Shown piece by piece: positions 1 to 6,327 of a stretch of 8,980 nt of DNA. The translations under genes were made by a program, and so were the position numbers. How positions within the stretch are numbered: the stretch's first letter is position 1; each line of letters starts with the position of its first letter. Source of the stretch: an uncultured bacterium (GTDB taxonomy: Bacteria; Planctomycetota; Planctomycetia; Pirellulales; UBA1268); the NCBI GenBank assembly GCA_937959175.1, contig CALGAS010000183.1:1-8980 (forward strand). The letters are read 5' to 3'. Under the pieces are notes generated by a model that was not told where the DNA came from, did not search any database, and saw nothing but the letters and a program-made list of their open reading frames with translations.

Positions 1-82
1 GTGCTCCTCTAGTCGACATAATGCCCAGCGAGCCGTATCCCCGCAATCGGCGGGCGACAGCCCCGGCTCAGGAGCCAGTTTT

Positions 83-87
83 GGAGG
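83..87 (+). promoter_or_regulatory. Ribosome binding site deciding the DtxR-family start
   Basis: GGAGG lies 8 nt before the ATG at 96. It is one of the few strong Shine-Dalgarno sites in the window and favours the 223-residue form over the longer reading from 21. The upstream stretch 1-82 holds no recognisable gene. A CATAAT at 17-22 could be a -10 box, but its -35 would lie outside the window. Confidence 0.6.
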
Positions 88-95
88 CGTGCCGG

Positions 96-767
96 ATGGC
101 GAGCCTGACGGTCGAGAACTACGCCAAGACGATCTATCAGATCATCGCCTCGCAGGACGGCCGGGCGGCCAGCACCGGCCAGATCGCCACGGCCCTGGGC
201 GTCGCCCCCGGCACCGTGACCAGCATGCTCAAGACGCTCGATGCGGCCCGGCTGGCGACGCACCGGCCTTACGAAGGCGTGGCCCTGACGCGGGCCGGCA
301 GGATGCTCGCCTTGCGGGTGATCCGCCGCCATCGCCTGATCGAACTCTTTTTGATGCAGACGCTCCAGATGAACTGGGACGAGGTGCACGACGAGGCCGA
401 GCACCTCGAGCACGCCGTCAGCGACCTGCTTGTGGAACGGATCGATGCCTTCCTCGGCCGGCCCGAGGTCGATCCCCATGGCGATCCGATCCCGCCGGCC
501 GACGCCCACACCCTGGAGGCGGAGGACGAGCCCGAAGGACGCCCCCTGGCCGACTGGACGCCGGGCACCGAGTTTCGCCTGGCGCGGGTGCTCGATCAGT
601 CGTCGGAGTTTCTCCGCTACCTGACCGGCTGCGGCCTGGCGATCGGCACCGTCGGCCGGGTCGAGCAGAGCCCGGATGCTGCCGGACTGATGCACATTCG
701 CGTTGCCGATCGGAAACTGTCGCTGGCCCTCGACGCCGCCGGCAAGCTCGTCGTCACCGAAGCTTGA
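96..767 (+). CDS. DtxR/MntR-family metal-dependent transcriptional repressor with C-terminal FeoA/SH3-like domain
   Basis: A 223-residue metal-sensing DNA-binding repressor that probably controls Mn(II) or Fe(II) uptake or efflux genes. The winged helix-turn-helix covers about residues 5-70, the metal-binding dimerisation domain about 71-130 (including a DPHG-x-PIP motif at 126-133), an acidic/proline linker about 131-153, and a FeoA/SH3-like domain about 155-223. Candidate metal ligands are H79, E83, H98, E102, E105 and H106, and the numbering coincides with that of DtxR. Position 102 is Glu, as in manganese-sensing MntR, rather than the Cys of iron-sensing DtxR/IdeR. The position of DtxR Met10 / MntR Asp8 is Asn (N8). 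The ATG at 96 is chosen because GGAGG lies at 83-87, 8 nt upstream, and the protein then starts at the usual family N-terminus; an in-frame ATG at 21 would add 25 unrelated residues. The target genes are not evident in this window. The family call is secure; the metal specificity is inferred. Confidence 0.9.
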   Translation: MASLTVENYAKTIYQIIASQDGRAASTGQIATALGVAPGTVTSMLKTLDAARLATHRPYEGVALTRAGRMLALRVIRRHRLIELFLMQTLQMNWDEVHDEAEHLEHAVSDLLVERIDAFLGRPEVDPHGDPIPPADAHTLEAEDEPEGRPLADWTPGTEFRLARVLDQSSEFLRYLTGCGLAIGTVGRVEQSPDAAGLMHIRVADRKLSLALDAAGKLVVTEA

Positions 768-794
768 CGACGACCGGGCTACGGCGCGGCCCGC

Positions 795-1301
795 TCATTC
801 CGCCGGCCGTTCCCAGACGGCCGACTGGCCGAGGCACTCGTCGACCTCGATCCGGAGCGTGCCGGTGAGCGGCTCGCCAGCCTCGGCAAAGGCAGCGAGG
901 AGTTGCTCGCCCAGCCAGCCGGCGATCCGCTCGGCCGTCGTGTTGTCGACCGGGAGGAGCACGCACTCGGCTGCGGGAAAGATCCAGCGGCGATCCCCGA
1001 ATCGCACCGTCACCTCCTCGCCGCCGAGCGGCCCGAGGCCGCTGGTCACCTCGAGGAAGCGGCTGCGGGTGGGGAGAAGCATCGTGTGGTCAAGCCGGGC
1101 GACGATCGCCGTCAGGGCATCCCGGAGCCTGAGGAAATCGATCACCATCCCGTGGGGCCCCGGCTCGCCCTCGACATCGACGCCGACGGTCCAGTTGTGG
1201 CCGTGAACCGGCTCGCAGAGGTCGTCTGCCAGGGTGATGAAGTGGCCGGCGGAGAAGACGTGGATCGCCTTGCGGAGTCGTATCTGGTGTCGCTGGGTCA
1301 T
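795..1301 (-). CDS. 6-pyruvoyl-tetrahydropterin synthase / 6-carboxytetrahydropterin synthase (QueD) family protein
   Basis: A 168-residue zinc-dependent pterin enzyme of the T-fold family. These enzymes act on dihydroneopterin triphosphate and release its triphosphate. The zinc ligands are H20 (FSAGH), H33 and H35 (HGH), with the catalytic Cys at C29 in the QueD-type C-x3-HGH arrangement. The catalytic Asp-His pair is D71-H72 (LDH), an NTTAE motif at 120-124 replaces the usual NPTAE, and the C-terminal pterin-anchoring Glu is probably E155. Typical QueD proteins are about 120 residues; here roughly 30 extra residues lie between the LDH and NTTAE motifs. The start codon lies 3 nt after the stop of the upstream CitG-like gene with no clear Shine-Dalgarno, so translation is probably coupled. 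It could be a queuosine-pathway QueD, but no queC, queE or queF is nearby. Its partner suggests instead a role in making a modified pterin such as (dephospho)tetrahydromethanopterin. Family certain, pathway inferred. Confidence 0.88.
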   Translation of the reverse strand: MTQRHQIRLRKAIHVFSAGHFITLADDLCEPVHGHNWTVGVDVEGEPGPHGMVIDFLRLRDALTAIVARLDHTMLLPTRSRFLEVTSGLGPLGGEEVTVRFGDRRWIFPAAECVLLPVDNTTAERIAGWLGEQLLAAFAEAGEPLTGTLRIEVDECLGQSAVWERPAE

Positions 1302-1304
1302 CGG

Positions 1305-2279
1305 TCAAAGGTCGGCAGCCCGGGGGTCGGGCCCGAGCCGGGGAAGGGAGGGGAGGGGAGGAGAGGGAAACGGAAGCGCCGGCCGGAGCCGGCCGTCTCG
1401 CAGGAGAATATAGAGGGCCGCCGCGATCAGATCGGCGGTGGTGCCGGGATTGAGCCGCTGAGGCGTGCGAAGCGACCGGTCGAAGGCGGCCAGAGCACCG
1501 GGCCAGGCTGGCGTCTCGAGATGCTCGAGGACCTCGCCGGCCTGGCGCGACACGGCCGCCGCGGTCGCCTCGCCATGGCGGCGGGTCAGCAGCGAGTCCG
1601 GGCGGCGGGCAAGCTGTCGAAGGTGACAGCGGGCAATCGCCTCGGCGAGCGGAACAGCATGCCGGAGGTCGGCTGCCAGGTCGGCGACGACGCCGCGGAA
1701 CAGTTCGCCGTAGCCGTCTGCCCAGAGGCGGGCGACGGTGTCGCGGCGGGCCGCATGCCGCATCGCCGCGCGGAGGTCGGCCGGCGGCGGGCCGGCCAGG
1801 TCCCAGCGATCGCTTCGGCCGAGGCCGCCGGGGCGGGCCAGGGCGATCGCCCGCCAGACGTCCGCGGCGTCCGCCGCGTCGAGGCTGGCAAGGATCTCCT
1901 CGACCGCCGCCAGCGGATCGGCCTCGGCGGCGGCGTCAGGAACGGCGGCCAGCGGAGCGATCAGCAGCACGATTCCGAGATTCGCGTTGGACGGACTGAC
2001 GGCCCGGCTGGCGGAGACCGCCGCCAGGATCGTCTCGCCGAGCGGACGGTCGGCCGCGGCATCGATTGCCGGGGCCGCGGCCAGGGCGGCCGCCGCGAGG
2101 TCTTGGAAGCTGAGATCGGGAAACGCGGCGGCGGGATGGACGGTGCCGGGCTTGGCCGCCGCCGCCTCGAGCACGCCCGCGACGGCGGCCGACCAGCCGC
2201 GGCCCCACGGCCGGCAGCCGGGAGGCAGACCGCTCAGGGCGGCTGCGACGGCGCTGGTGAAGCGGGCGGGGTCAATCAT
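1305..2279 (-). CDS. CitG/MdcB-like (triphosphoribosyl-dephospho-CoA synthase family) protein, archaeal/C1-type
   Basis: A 324-residue, Ala-rich protein of the family whose classical members, CitG and MdcB, make 2'-(5''-triphosphoribosyl)-3'-dephospho-CoA, the prosthetic-group precursor of citrate or malonate lyases. Family signatures visible are KPG-T-VH (43-48), SPSNANLGIVLL (95-106) and NPGTTADL (277-284). Classical CitG/MdcB proteins carry an NTH-x-G motif where this one has NANLG, lacking the His. That form resembles the archaeal and one-carbon-metabolism homologues, whose substrate is not established to my knowledge. No citrate or malonate lyase genes are present. It is the first gene of a minus-strand pair with the PTPS-like gene. 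The start at 2279 (MIDPARF) is chosen because sequence further upstream is not family-like; in-frame reading could begin as far up as 2360. The Shine-Dalgarno is poor. A Pro-rich tail occupies about 300-324. Family call good; biochemical role unknown. Confidence 0.82.
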   Translation of the reverse strand: MIDPARFTSAVAAALSGLPPGCRPWGRGWSAAVAGVLEAAAAKPGTVHPAAAFPDLSFQDLAAAALAAAPAIDAAADRPLGETILAAVSASRAVSPSNANLGIVLLIAPLAAVPDAAAEADPLAAVEEILASLDAADAADVWRAIALARPGGLGRSDRWDLAGPPPADLRAAMRHAARRDTVARLWADGYGELFRGVVADLAADLRHAVPLAEAIARCHLRQLARRPDSLLTRRHGEATAAAVSRQAGEVLEHLETPAWPGALAAFDRSLRTPQRLNPGTTADLIAAALYILLRDGRLRPALPFPSPPLPSLPRLGPDPRAADL

Positions 2280-2342
2280 GGAGATGCATGTGAGCGAGCG
2301 GTGAGCGATCAGGCGGCGGCCGGGACGCGGGATGCTGGAGGC

Positions 2343-2348
2343 TACACT
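2343..2348 (+). promoter_or_regulatory. Possible -10 element for ppk in the divergent ppk/citG-like intergenic region
   Basis: TACACT lies 42 nt before the ppk start at 2391, within the 111-nt divergent region 2280-2390. The -35 position (about 2320-2325) does not resemble TTGACA, so this rests on the -10 alone. I saw no convincing Pho box. A minus-strand promoter for the CitG-like gene should also lie here, but none stands out. Confidence 0.25.
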
Positions 2349-2390
2349 TGCAGCAGGCATCGGACGACTGGCAGCGTGAGAACGACGGGC

Positions 2391-4550
2391 ATGGCCTCAT
2401 CAACGAGCGGAACGGAGGAGCGGTCGATCGGACCGGAGTGCTTTCTCAACCGGGAACTGAGCTGGCTGGAGTTCAACCTCAGGGTCCTCGAGGAGGCTGA
2501 GAACCCCGAGAATCCGCTGATGGAGCGGCTCAAGTTCCTGGCGATTTTCAGCTCCAACCTCGACGAGTTCTTCATGGTCCGGGTGGCGGGCCTCCGGGAG
2601 CAGGCCTTCGGCGAGAGCGCCCCGCAGGATTTCTCGGCCGACGGCATGACCGCCCTGGCCCAGCTCGAGGCGATTGCCGCCCGCACGCAGGAGCTCGTGG
2701 CCCGCCAGTATCGCTGCCTGCGGGAGAGCATCGGGCCGGCGATGGAGCGAGAGGGCTTTCGGCTGCTCAAGTATGCCGACCTCGAAGGAGCCCAGCGGGA
2801 CCAGGTCGACCGCTTCTTTCACGACCGGGCCCTGCCGATCCTCACGCCGATGGCGGTCGACCCGGCGCATCCCTCTCCCCGCTACCACAACCGCGGGCTC
2901 TATCTGGGGGTGATGCTTCATCGCACCGAGGGGCTGGGGCCCAAGCAGCTCTTCGCGGTCGTGCAGGTGCCCCAGGTGCTGCCCCGGGTAGTGATGCTGT
3001 CGGGAGCGTCCGCCGGGCGGGTCCCCTTCGTCTTGCTCGAGGACGTGATCTCGGCCCGGCTGCCCGATCTGTTCGGAGGCTTCGAGGTCGATTCCTGGAC
3101 CGCCTTCCGGATCACCCGCGACAGCGACCTGGAGCTGCTCGAGCAGGAGTCGGACGACATGCTCAAGCTGATCGAGGATCGGCTCAAGGCCCGCCAGCGG
3201 GGCCAGGCGGTGCGGATCGAGATCGCTTCGAAGGCCGACGAGCGGCTCGCCGGGATGATCATCGACGAGGAGGGGCTGCGGGCGGCCGACGCTGCGGGAG
3301 ACTACAGCGAGGTCTACCGGATCGACGGCCCGCTCGATCTGACGGCCCTCTGGGAACTCCACCGCCTGCCCGGCTTCGAGAAGCTCCACGACCGCCCCTT
3401 TACCCCGCGGCCGCCGCGGGGCCTCGAGCGGCATGGCGACGACATCTTCAAGACGATCGCCCGGCGGGACATCCTCCTCCACCATCCCTATGAGTCGTTC
3501 GACCCGGTGGTCGAGTTTGTGACCCGGGCCGCCAACGATCCCCGCGTCTTGGCCATCAAGCAGACGCTCTACCGCACCAGCGGCGACTCGCCGATCTCGC
3601 GGGCCCTGATGAATGCGGCCGAGTCGGGCAAGCATGTGACGGCCCTGGTCGAGCTCAAGGCCCGCTTCGACGAGGCCAACAACGTCAGCTGGGCCCGGCA
3701 GATGGAGCGAGCCGGCGTGCACGTCGTGTTCGGCTTTCTCGACCTCAAGACCCACTGCAAGGTCTCGCTCGTCGTGCGGCAGGAGGGGGGCAGCCTCAAG
3801 CGATACGTCCATCTCGGGACCGGCAACTACAACCCGACCACGGCGTTGCTCTACACCGACATGGGCCTGTTTACCGCTGATGAGGCGATCGCCGAAGACG
3901 CCTCGGCGCTCTTCAATCTGCTGACGGGCTACTCGCAGGGGCACGATTGGCAGCGGCTGATCGTGGCCCCCGACGACCTCCACCGCCGCACCGTGGAGCT
4001 GATCGACGAGCAGACCGCCCGGGCCGTGGCCGGACGGCCGTCGCGAATCTTCGCCAAGCTCAACTCGCTGGTCGACCCGCAGGTGATCGAGGCGCTCTAC
4101 CGGGCCAGCCAGGCCGGGGTGCCGATCGACATCGTGGCCCGGGGCATCTGCTGCCTGCGACCGGGCGTGCCGGGCCTGAGCGAGACGATCCGCGTTCGCA
4201 GCATCGTCGACCGCTTCCTGGAACACAGCCGGCTGTATGTCTTCGGTCCTGACGACGATGCCCAGGTCTTTTTCTCGAGCGCCGACTGGATGCCTCGCAA
4301 CTTCTTCCGCCGGGTGGAGGTGATGTTTCCCGTGCTCGATCCTGAGTTGGCCGGCCGGGTGCTCCGTGAGATCATCCCGATCTATCTGGCCGACAACACG
4401 CGGGCCCGGGTGCTCGATGCGGACGGCACCTTTCACCTCCTCCATCCCGGCCCCGGCGAGTCGGCCCACCGCTGCCAGCACGAGTTTCTCGCGCTCCGGC
4501 CCGCCGCGGCGGGTGCGGAGGTCAGAGAGCCCGCTCCGCCTGGCAACTGA
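2391..4550 (+). CDS. ppk1: Polyphosphate kinase 1
   Basis: A 719-residue enzyme that polymerises the gamma-phosphate of ATP into inorganic polyphosphate, and works in reverse, through a phospho-histidine intermediate. The N-terminal domain opens with FLNRELSWLEFN and contains SSNLDEFFMVRVA, both family hallmarks. The C1 domain carries LYRTSGDSPI, with R395 equivalent to E. coli R375, and LKARFDE, with R425 equivalent to R405. KTHCK contains H455, equivalent to the autophosphorylated H435 of E. coli, and RYVHLGTGNYN contains H474, equivalent to H454; the 19-residue spacing is exactly conserved. Length matches the family (about 690-720). The ATG at 2391 is preferred; an in-frame GTG at 2376 would add five residues, and neither has a strong Shine-Dalgarno. 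The reading frame stays open far upstream, but that stretch lies antisense to the CitG-like and PTPS-like genes and is not PPK-like. No exopolyphosphatase gene is adjacent. All key residues are intact, so the protein should be active. Confidence 0.97.
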   Translation: MASSTSGTEERSIGPECFLNRELSWLEFNLRVLEEAENPENPLMERLKFLAIFSSNLDEFFMVRVAGLREQAFGESAPQDFSADGMTALAQLEAIAARTQELVARQYRCLRESIGPAMEREGFRLLKYADLEGAQRDQVDRFFHDRALPILTPMAVDPAHPSPRYHNRGLYLGVMLHRTEGLGPKQLFAVVQVPQVLPRVVMLSGASAGRVPFVLLEDVISARLPDLFGGFEVDSWTAFRITRDSDLELLEQESDDMLKLIEDRLKARQRGQAVRIEIASKADERLAGMIIDEEGLRAADAAGDYSEVYRIDGPLDLTALWELHRLPGFEKLHDRPFTPRPPRGLERHGDDIFKTIARRDILLHHPYESFDPVVEFVTRAANDPRVLAIKQTLYRTSGDSPISRALMNAAESGKHVTALVELKARFDEANNVSWARQMERAGVHVVFGFLDLKTHCKVSLVVRQEGGSLKRYVHLGTGNYNPTTALLYTDMGLFTADEAIAEDASALFNLLTGYSQGHDWQRLIVAPDDLHRRTVELIDEQTARAVAGRPSRIFAKLNSLVDPQVIEALYRASQAGVPIDIVARGICCLRPGVPGLSETIRVRSIVDRFLEHSRLYVFGPDDDAQVFFSSADWMPRNFFRRVEVMFPVLDPELAGRVLREIIPIYLADNTRARVLDADGTFHLLHPGPGESAHRCQHEFLALRPAAAGAEVREPAPPGN

Positions 4551-4580
4551 GGCGAAGGCCGATGATCTGGCCCTGCGGTC

Positions 4581-4611
4581 TGGTAAACTTGCCGGTCTCA
4601 AAAACCGGTCT
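4581..4611 (+). promoter_or_regulatory. Putative extended -10 promoter followed by an inverted/direct CCGGT repeat upstream of dnaJ
   Basis: TGG-TAAACT at 4581-4589 looks like an extended -10 box (TGn plus a 4/6 match), about 46 nt before the DnaJ start. The -35 region is poor. Immediately after it, CCGGT (4592-4596) and ACCGG (4604-4608) form a 5-bp stem with a 7-nt A-rich loop. The same stretch also reads as a direct repeat CCGGTCT (4592-4598, 4605-4611) with a 13-bp period. It is not a CIRCE or known heat-shock operator. It lies where a repressor or an early mRNA hairpin could act, but this rests on sequence shape alone. Confidence 0.3.
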
Positions 4612-4634
4612 GCAGGCCTTTCAGGATCGACGCG

Positions 4635-5609
4635 ATGGCGGAGGATTACTACGACACGTTGGGGGTTTCACGGACGGCTTCGGCCGAAGACATCCGCAAG
4701 GCCTATCGGGAACTGGCCCGCAAGTATCACCCCGACCTGCATCCCGACGACGACTCCGCCAAGGAGAAGTTCAAGCAGGTTCAAAATGCCTTCGACGTGC
4801 TCAATGATCCCAGCAAGCGGGAGATGTACGACCGCTACGGCAGCTCCTTCGAGGGCGTCGGGCCGGGAGGGCCGCAGGGCGGCTGGGGTGGCGGCCCCTT
4901 CGGCGGCGGCGGCGGGGGCGGAGCCGGCGGATTCCCCGGCGGAGGCGAGATCGATCTCGAGAGTCTCTTCGGCGGCGGCGGGGGCTTCGAGCAGATTTTC
5001 GGCCGGGCTGCGGGCGGCCGGGCCGGCGGCGGGCGGCGGCGGGCGAAGGCCACGCCGGGCCAGGACGTGCAGGCCCGGATCGAGATTCCCTTTCGGCTGG
5101 CAATCGACGGTGGCAAGACGGACGTTCGCGTCGAGCGGGGCGGTGGCAAGACCGAGACGATTAGCGTGACGATCCCGCAGGGCGTGCCCGACGGCGCCCG
5201 GATGCGGCTCCGCGGCCAGGGGCTGCCCGGTGGTGGCGGTGGTCCGGCCGGTGATCTCCTGCTCGAGGTTCACATTCAGCCGCATCCGGTCTTTCACCGG
5301 CACGGCGACACGCTCGAGGTGACCCTTCCGATCACCCTGCCGGAGGCACTCGAGGGCGCGAAGGTCGACGTGCCAACTCCCTGGGGCACGATCGCCCTGC
5401 GGATTCCCCCGGGCACCTCGGGCGGCAAGAAGCTGCGGGCCGGTGGGATGGGCGTGCGGCATGCCAATGGCGCCAAGGGCGACCTGATTGCCGAGGTGCA
5501 GATCGTGCTGCCGGATGGCGGCGACAAGGCGGCTGCCGAGCGGCTCCTCGAGGCCGCGCAGGCAGCGCAGGCGGGCGCTTCCGACCCGCGGGCGGCCCTG
5601 CGGTGGTGA
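4635..5609 (+). CDS. Class B DnaJ/CbpA-type co-chaperone (Hsp40) without zinc finger
   Basis: A 324-residue Hsp40 that would stimulate the DnaK ATPase and deliver unfolded clients. The J-domain covers residues 4-69 with the essential HPD at 32-34. A Gly/Phe-rich linker runs from about 73 to 135 and includes a run of seven glycines. The C-terminal peptide-binding domains CTD I and II cover about 142-300. The four CxxCxGxG zinc-finger repeats of class A DnaJ are absent, so this is a CbpA/DJLA-like class B protein rather than the main DnaJ. The start at 4635 has AGGA at 4623-4626, 8 nt upstream. The last codons overlap the start of rnpA (GTGA, 5606-5609), and with yidD they form a tightly coupled plus-strand operon. 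DnaK, GrpE and HrcA are not in the window, so the partner is unknown. Family call secure; specific role open. Confidence 0.93.
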   Translation: MAEDYYDTLGVSRTASAEDIRKAYRELARKYHPDLHPDDDSAKEKFKQVQNAFDVLNDPSKREMYDRYGSSFEGVGPGGPQGGWGGGPFGGGGGGGAGGFPGGGEIDLESLFGGGGGFEQIFGRAAGGRAGGGRRRAKATPGQDVQARIEIPFRLAIDGGKTDVRVERGGGKTETISVTIPQGVPDGARMRLRGQGLPGGGGGPAGDLLLEVHIQPHPVFHRHGDTLEVTLPITLPEALEGAKVDVPTPWGTIALRIPPGTSGGKKLRAGGMGVRHANGAKGDLIAEVQIVLPDGGDKAAAERLLEAAQAAQAGASDPRAALRW

Positions 5610-6037
5610 CGCCCGTCGGACAGGGGCTGCCAAGGACCTCCCGGCTGCTGCGGCCGGCCGACTTCGCCCGTGTGTACCGCCGGCGGGCCAGTGCCGCCAG
5701 CGGCCCGCTGGTCCTCTACGCTGCGGCCCGCGTGGATGGCGGCGGCGGCGTGCGGGTCGGGCTGTCGGTATCCCGCCGAATCGGCAATGCCGTCGTGCGA
5801 AACCGCTGGAAGCGGCGGCTCCGGGAGGCAGTGCGAATGATCCGGCCGCGGCTCCCGGCCGCCGTCGACTACATCGTCGTCGTGCGGGGCGGCCTGCCGC
5901 CTCGCGGGGCCGAGGGCGCCCGGCAGATCGAGGCGACGATTGTTCAGCTGGCCGAGCGGGTCACCGGCAGGCCGGGCTTTGCGGACACGCGTCCGGCCTC
6001 ATCGCGGCGGCCGCGGCGGCGGGGCACGGGGCGATGA
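5606..6037 (+). CDS. rnpA: Ribonuclease P protein component
   Basis: A 143-residue basic protein subunit of RNase P, which assists the catalytic RNA in cleaving the 5' leader from pre-tRNAs. It shows the N-terminal RLLRPADFARVYRR block (13-26), the VGLSVSRRIGNAVVRN segment (51-66) and the diagnostic RNRWKRRLREAVR motif (65-77), followed by the DYIVVVRGG strand (88-96). The Arg-rich tail beyond about 125 is longer than usual. The GTG at 5606 is preferred because it gives a GTGA overlap with the dnaJ stop; a GTG at 5603 is also in frame and adds one residue. The stop overlaps the ATG of yidD (ATGA, 6034-6037). In most bacteria rpmH (ribosomal protein L34) lies immediately upstream; here the neighbour is a DnaJ-like gene, while the rnpA-yidD link is conserved. 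Confidence 0.93.
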   Translation: MTPVGQGLPRTSRLLRPADFARVYRRRASAASGPLVLYAAARVDGGGGVRVGLSVSRRIGNAVVRNRWKRRLREAVRMIRPRLPAAVDYIVVVRGGLPPRGAEGARQIEATIVQLAERVTGRPGFADTRPASSRRPRRRGTGR

Positions 6038-6294
6038 CCGGCCCGCGCGGGCTGCTGGCCATGGCGGCGCGGGCGTGCGAGCGAGTGGCTTCGGCTGTGC
6101 TGATCGGTCTGGTGATCGTCTATAAGGCGACGCTCAGTCCGCTGCTCGGCCGCAACTGCCGGTTCACGCCGACCTGCAGCAGTTACTTCCGCGCGGCGGT
6201 CGAGAAGTACGGCCCCGTCCGGGGCACGCTCAAGGGGCTGGCCCGGATCGGCCGCTGTCATCCCTGGCATCCCGGCGGCCACGACCCGCCCTGA
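6034..6294 (+). CDS. yidD: Membrane protein insertion efficiency factor YidD
   Basis: An 86-residue small membrane-associated protein of the YidD (UPF0161) family, thought to help YidC/Sec insert inner-membrane proteins. An amphipathic or hydrophobic N-terminal segment lies at about 10-30. The family core follows: YKATLSP (30-36), NCRFTPTCSSY (41-51) and RCHPWHPGGHDPP (74-86), with conserved Cys at 42, 48 and 75. Length is typical. The start overlaps the rnpA stop as ATGA. In many genomes yidC follows; here the operon ends 33 nt before the convergent fabI stop. The short gap (6295-6327) holds only a 4-bp GCCC/GGGC inverted repeat at 6312-6325, too weak to call a terminator. Confidence 0.95.
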   Translation: MTGPRGLLAMAARACERVASAVLIGLVIVYKATLSPLLGRNCRFTPTCSSYFRAAVEKYGPVRGTLKGLARIGRCHPWHPGGHDPP

Positions 6295-6327
6295 GCCGCT
6301 CGCCGCGAACTGCCCTTCAATGGGCGA

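Noticed and set aside
21..95. Longer N-terminus for the DtxR-family repressor from the ATG at 21
   Set aside because: The added 25 residues are not family-like and there is no Shine-Dalgarno before 21, while GGAGG precedes the ATG at 96 at ideal distance.
903..2390. In-frame extension of ppk1 upstream by almost 500 codons
   Set aside because: The extension is antisense to the CitG-like and PTPS-like genes, which carry clear family motifs, and PPK1 proteins start near the FLNRELSW block. The open frame is a composition effect.
2400..4601. A 733-codon open frame on the minus strand covering almost all of ppk1
   Set aside because: It is exactly antisense to a gene with all catalytic residues intact, its translation resembles no protein family, and long antisense frames are expected in high-GC coding DNA.
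4864..5042. GGC-rich tandem-like repeat in dnaJ
   Set aside because: It encodes the normal Gly/Phe-rich linker of Hsp40 proteins; no exact tandem unit beyond codon-level glycine runs.
4668..5633. A 321-codon minus-strand open frame opposite dnaJ
   Set aside because: Shadow of the DnaJ coding frame; low-complexity translation with no family features.
6312..6325. GCCC/GGGC inverted repeat between yidD and fabI as a bidirectional terminator
   Set aside because: Only a 4-bp stem with no T-run on either side.
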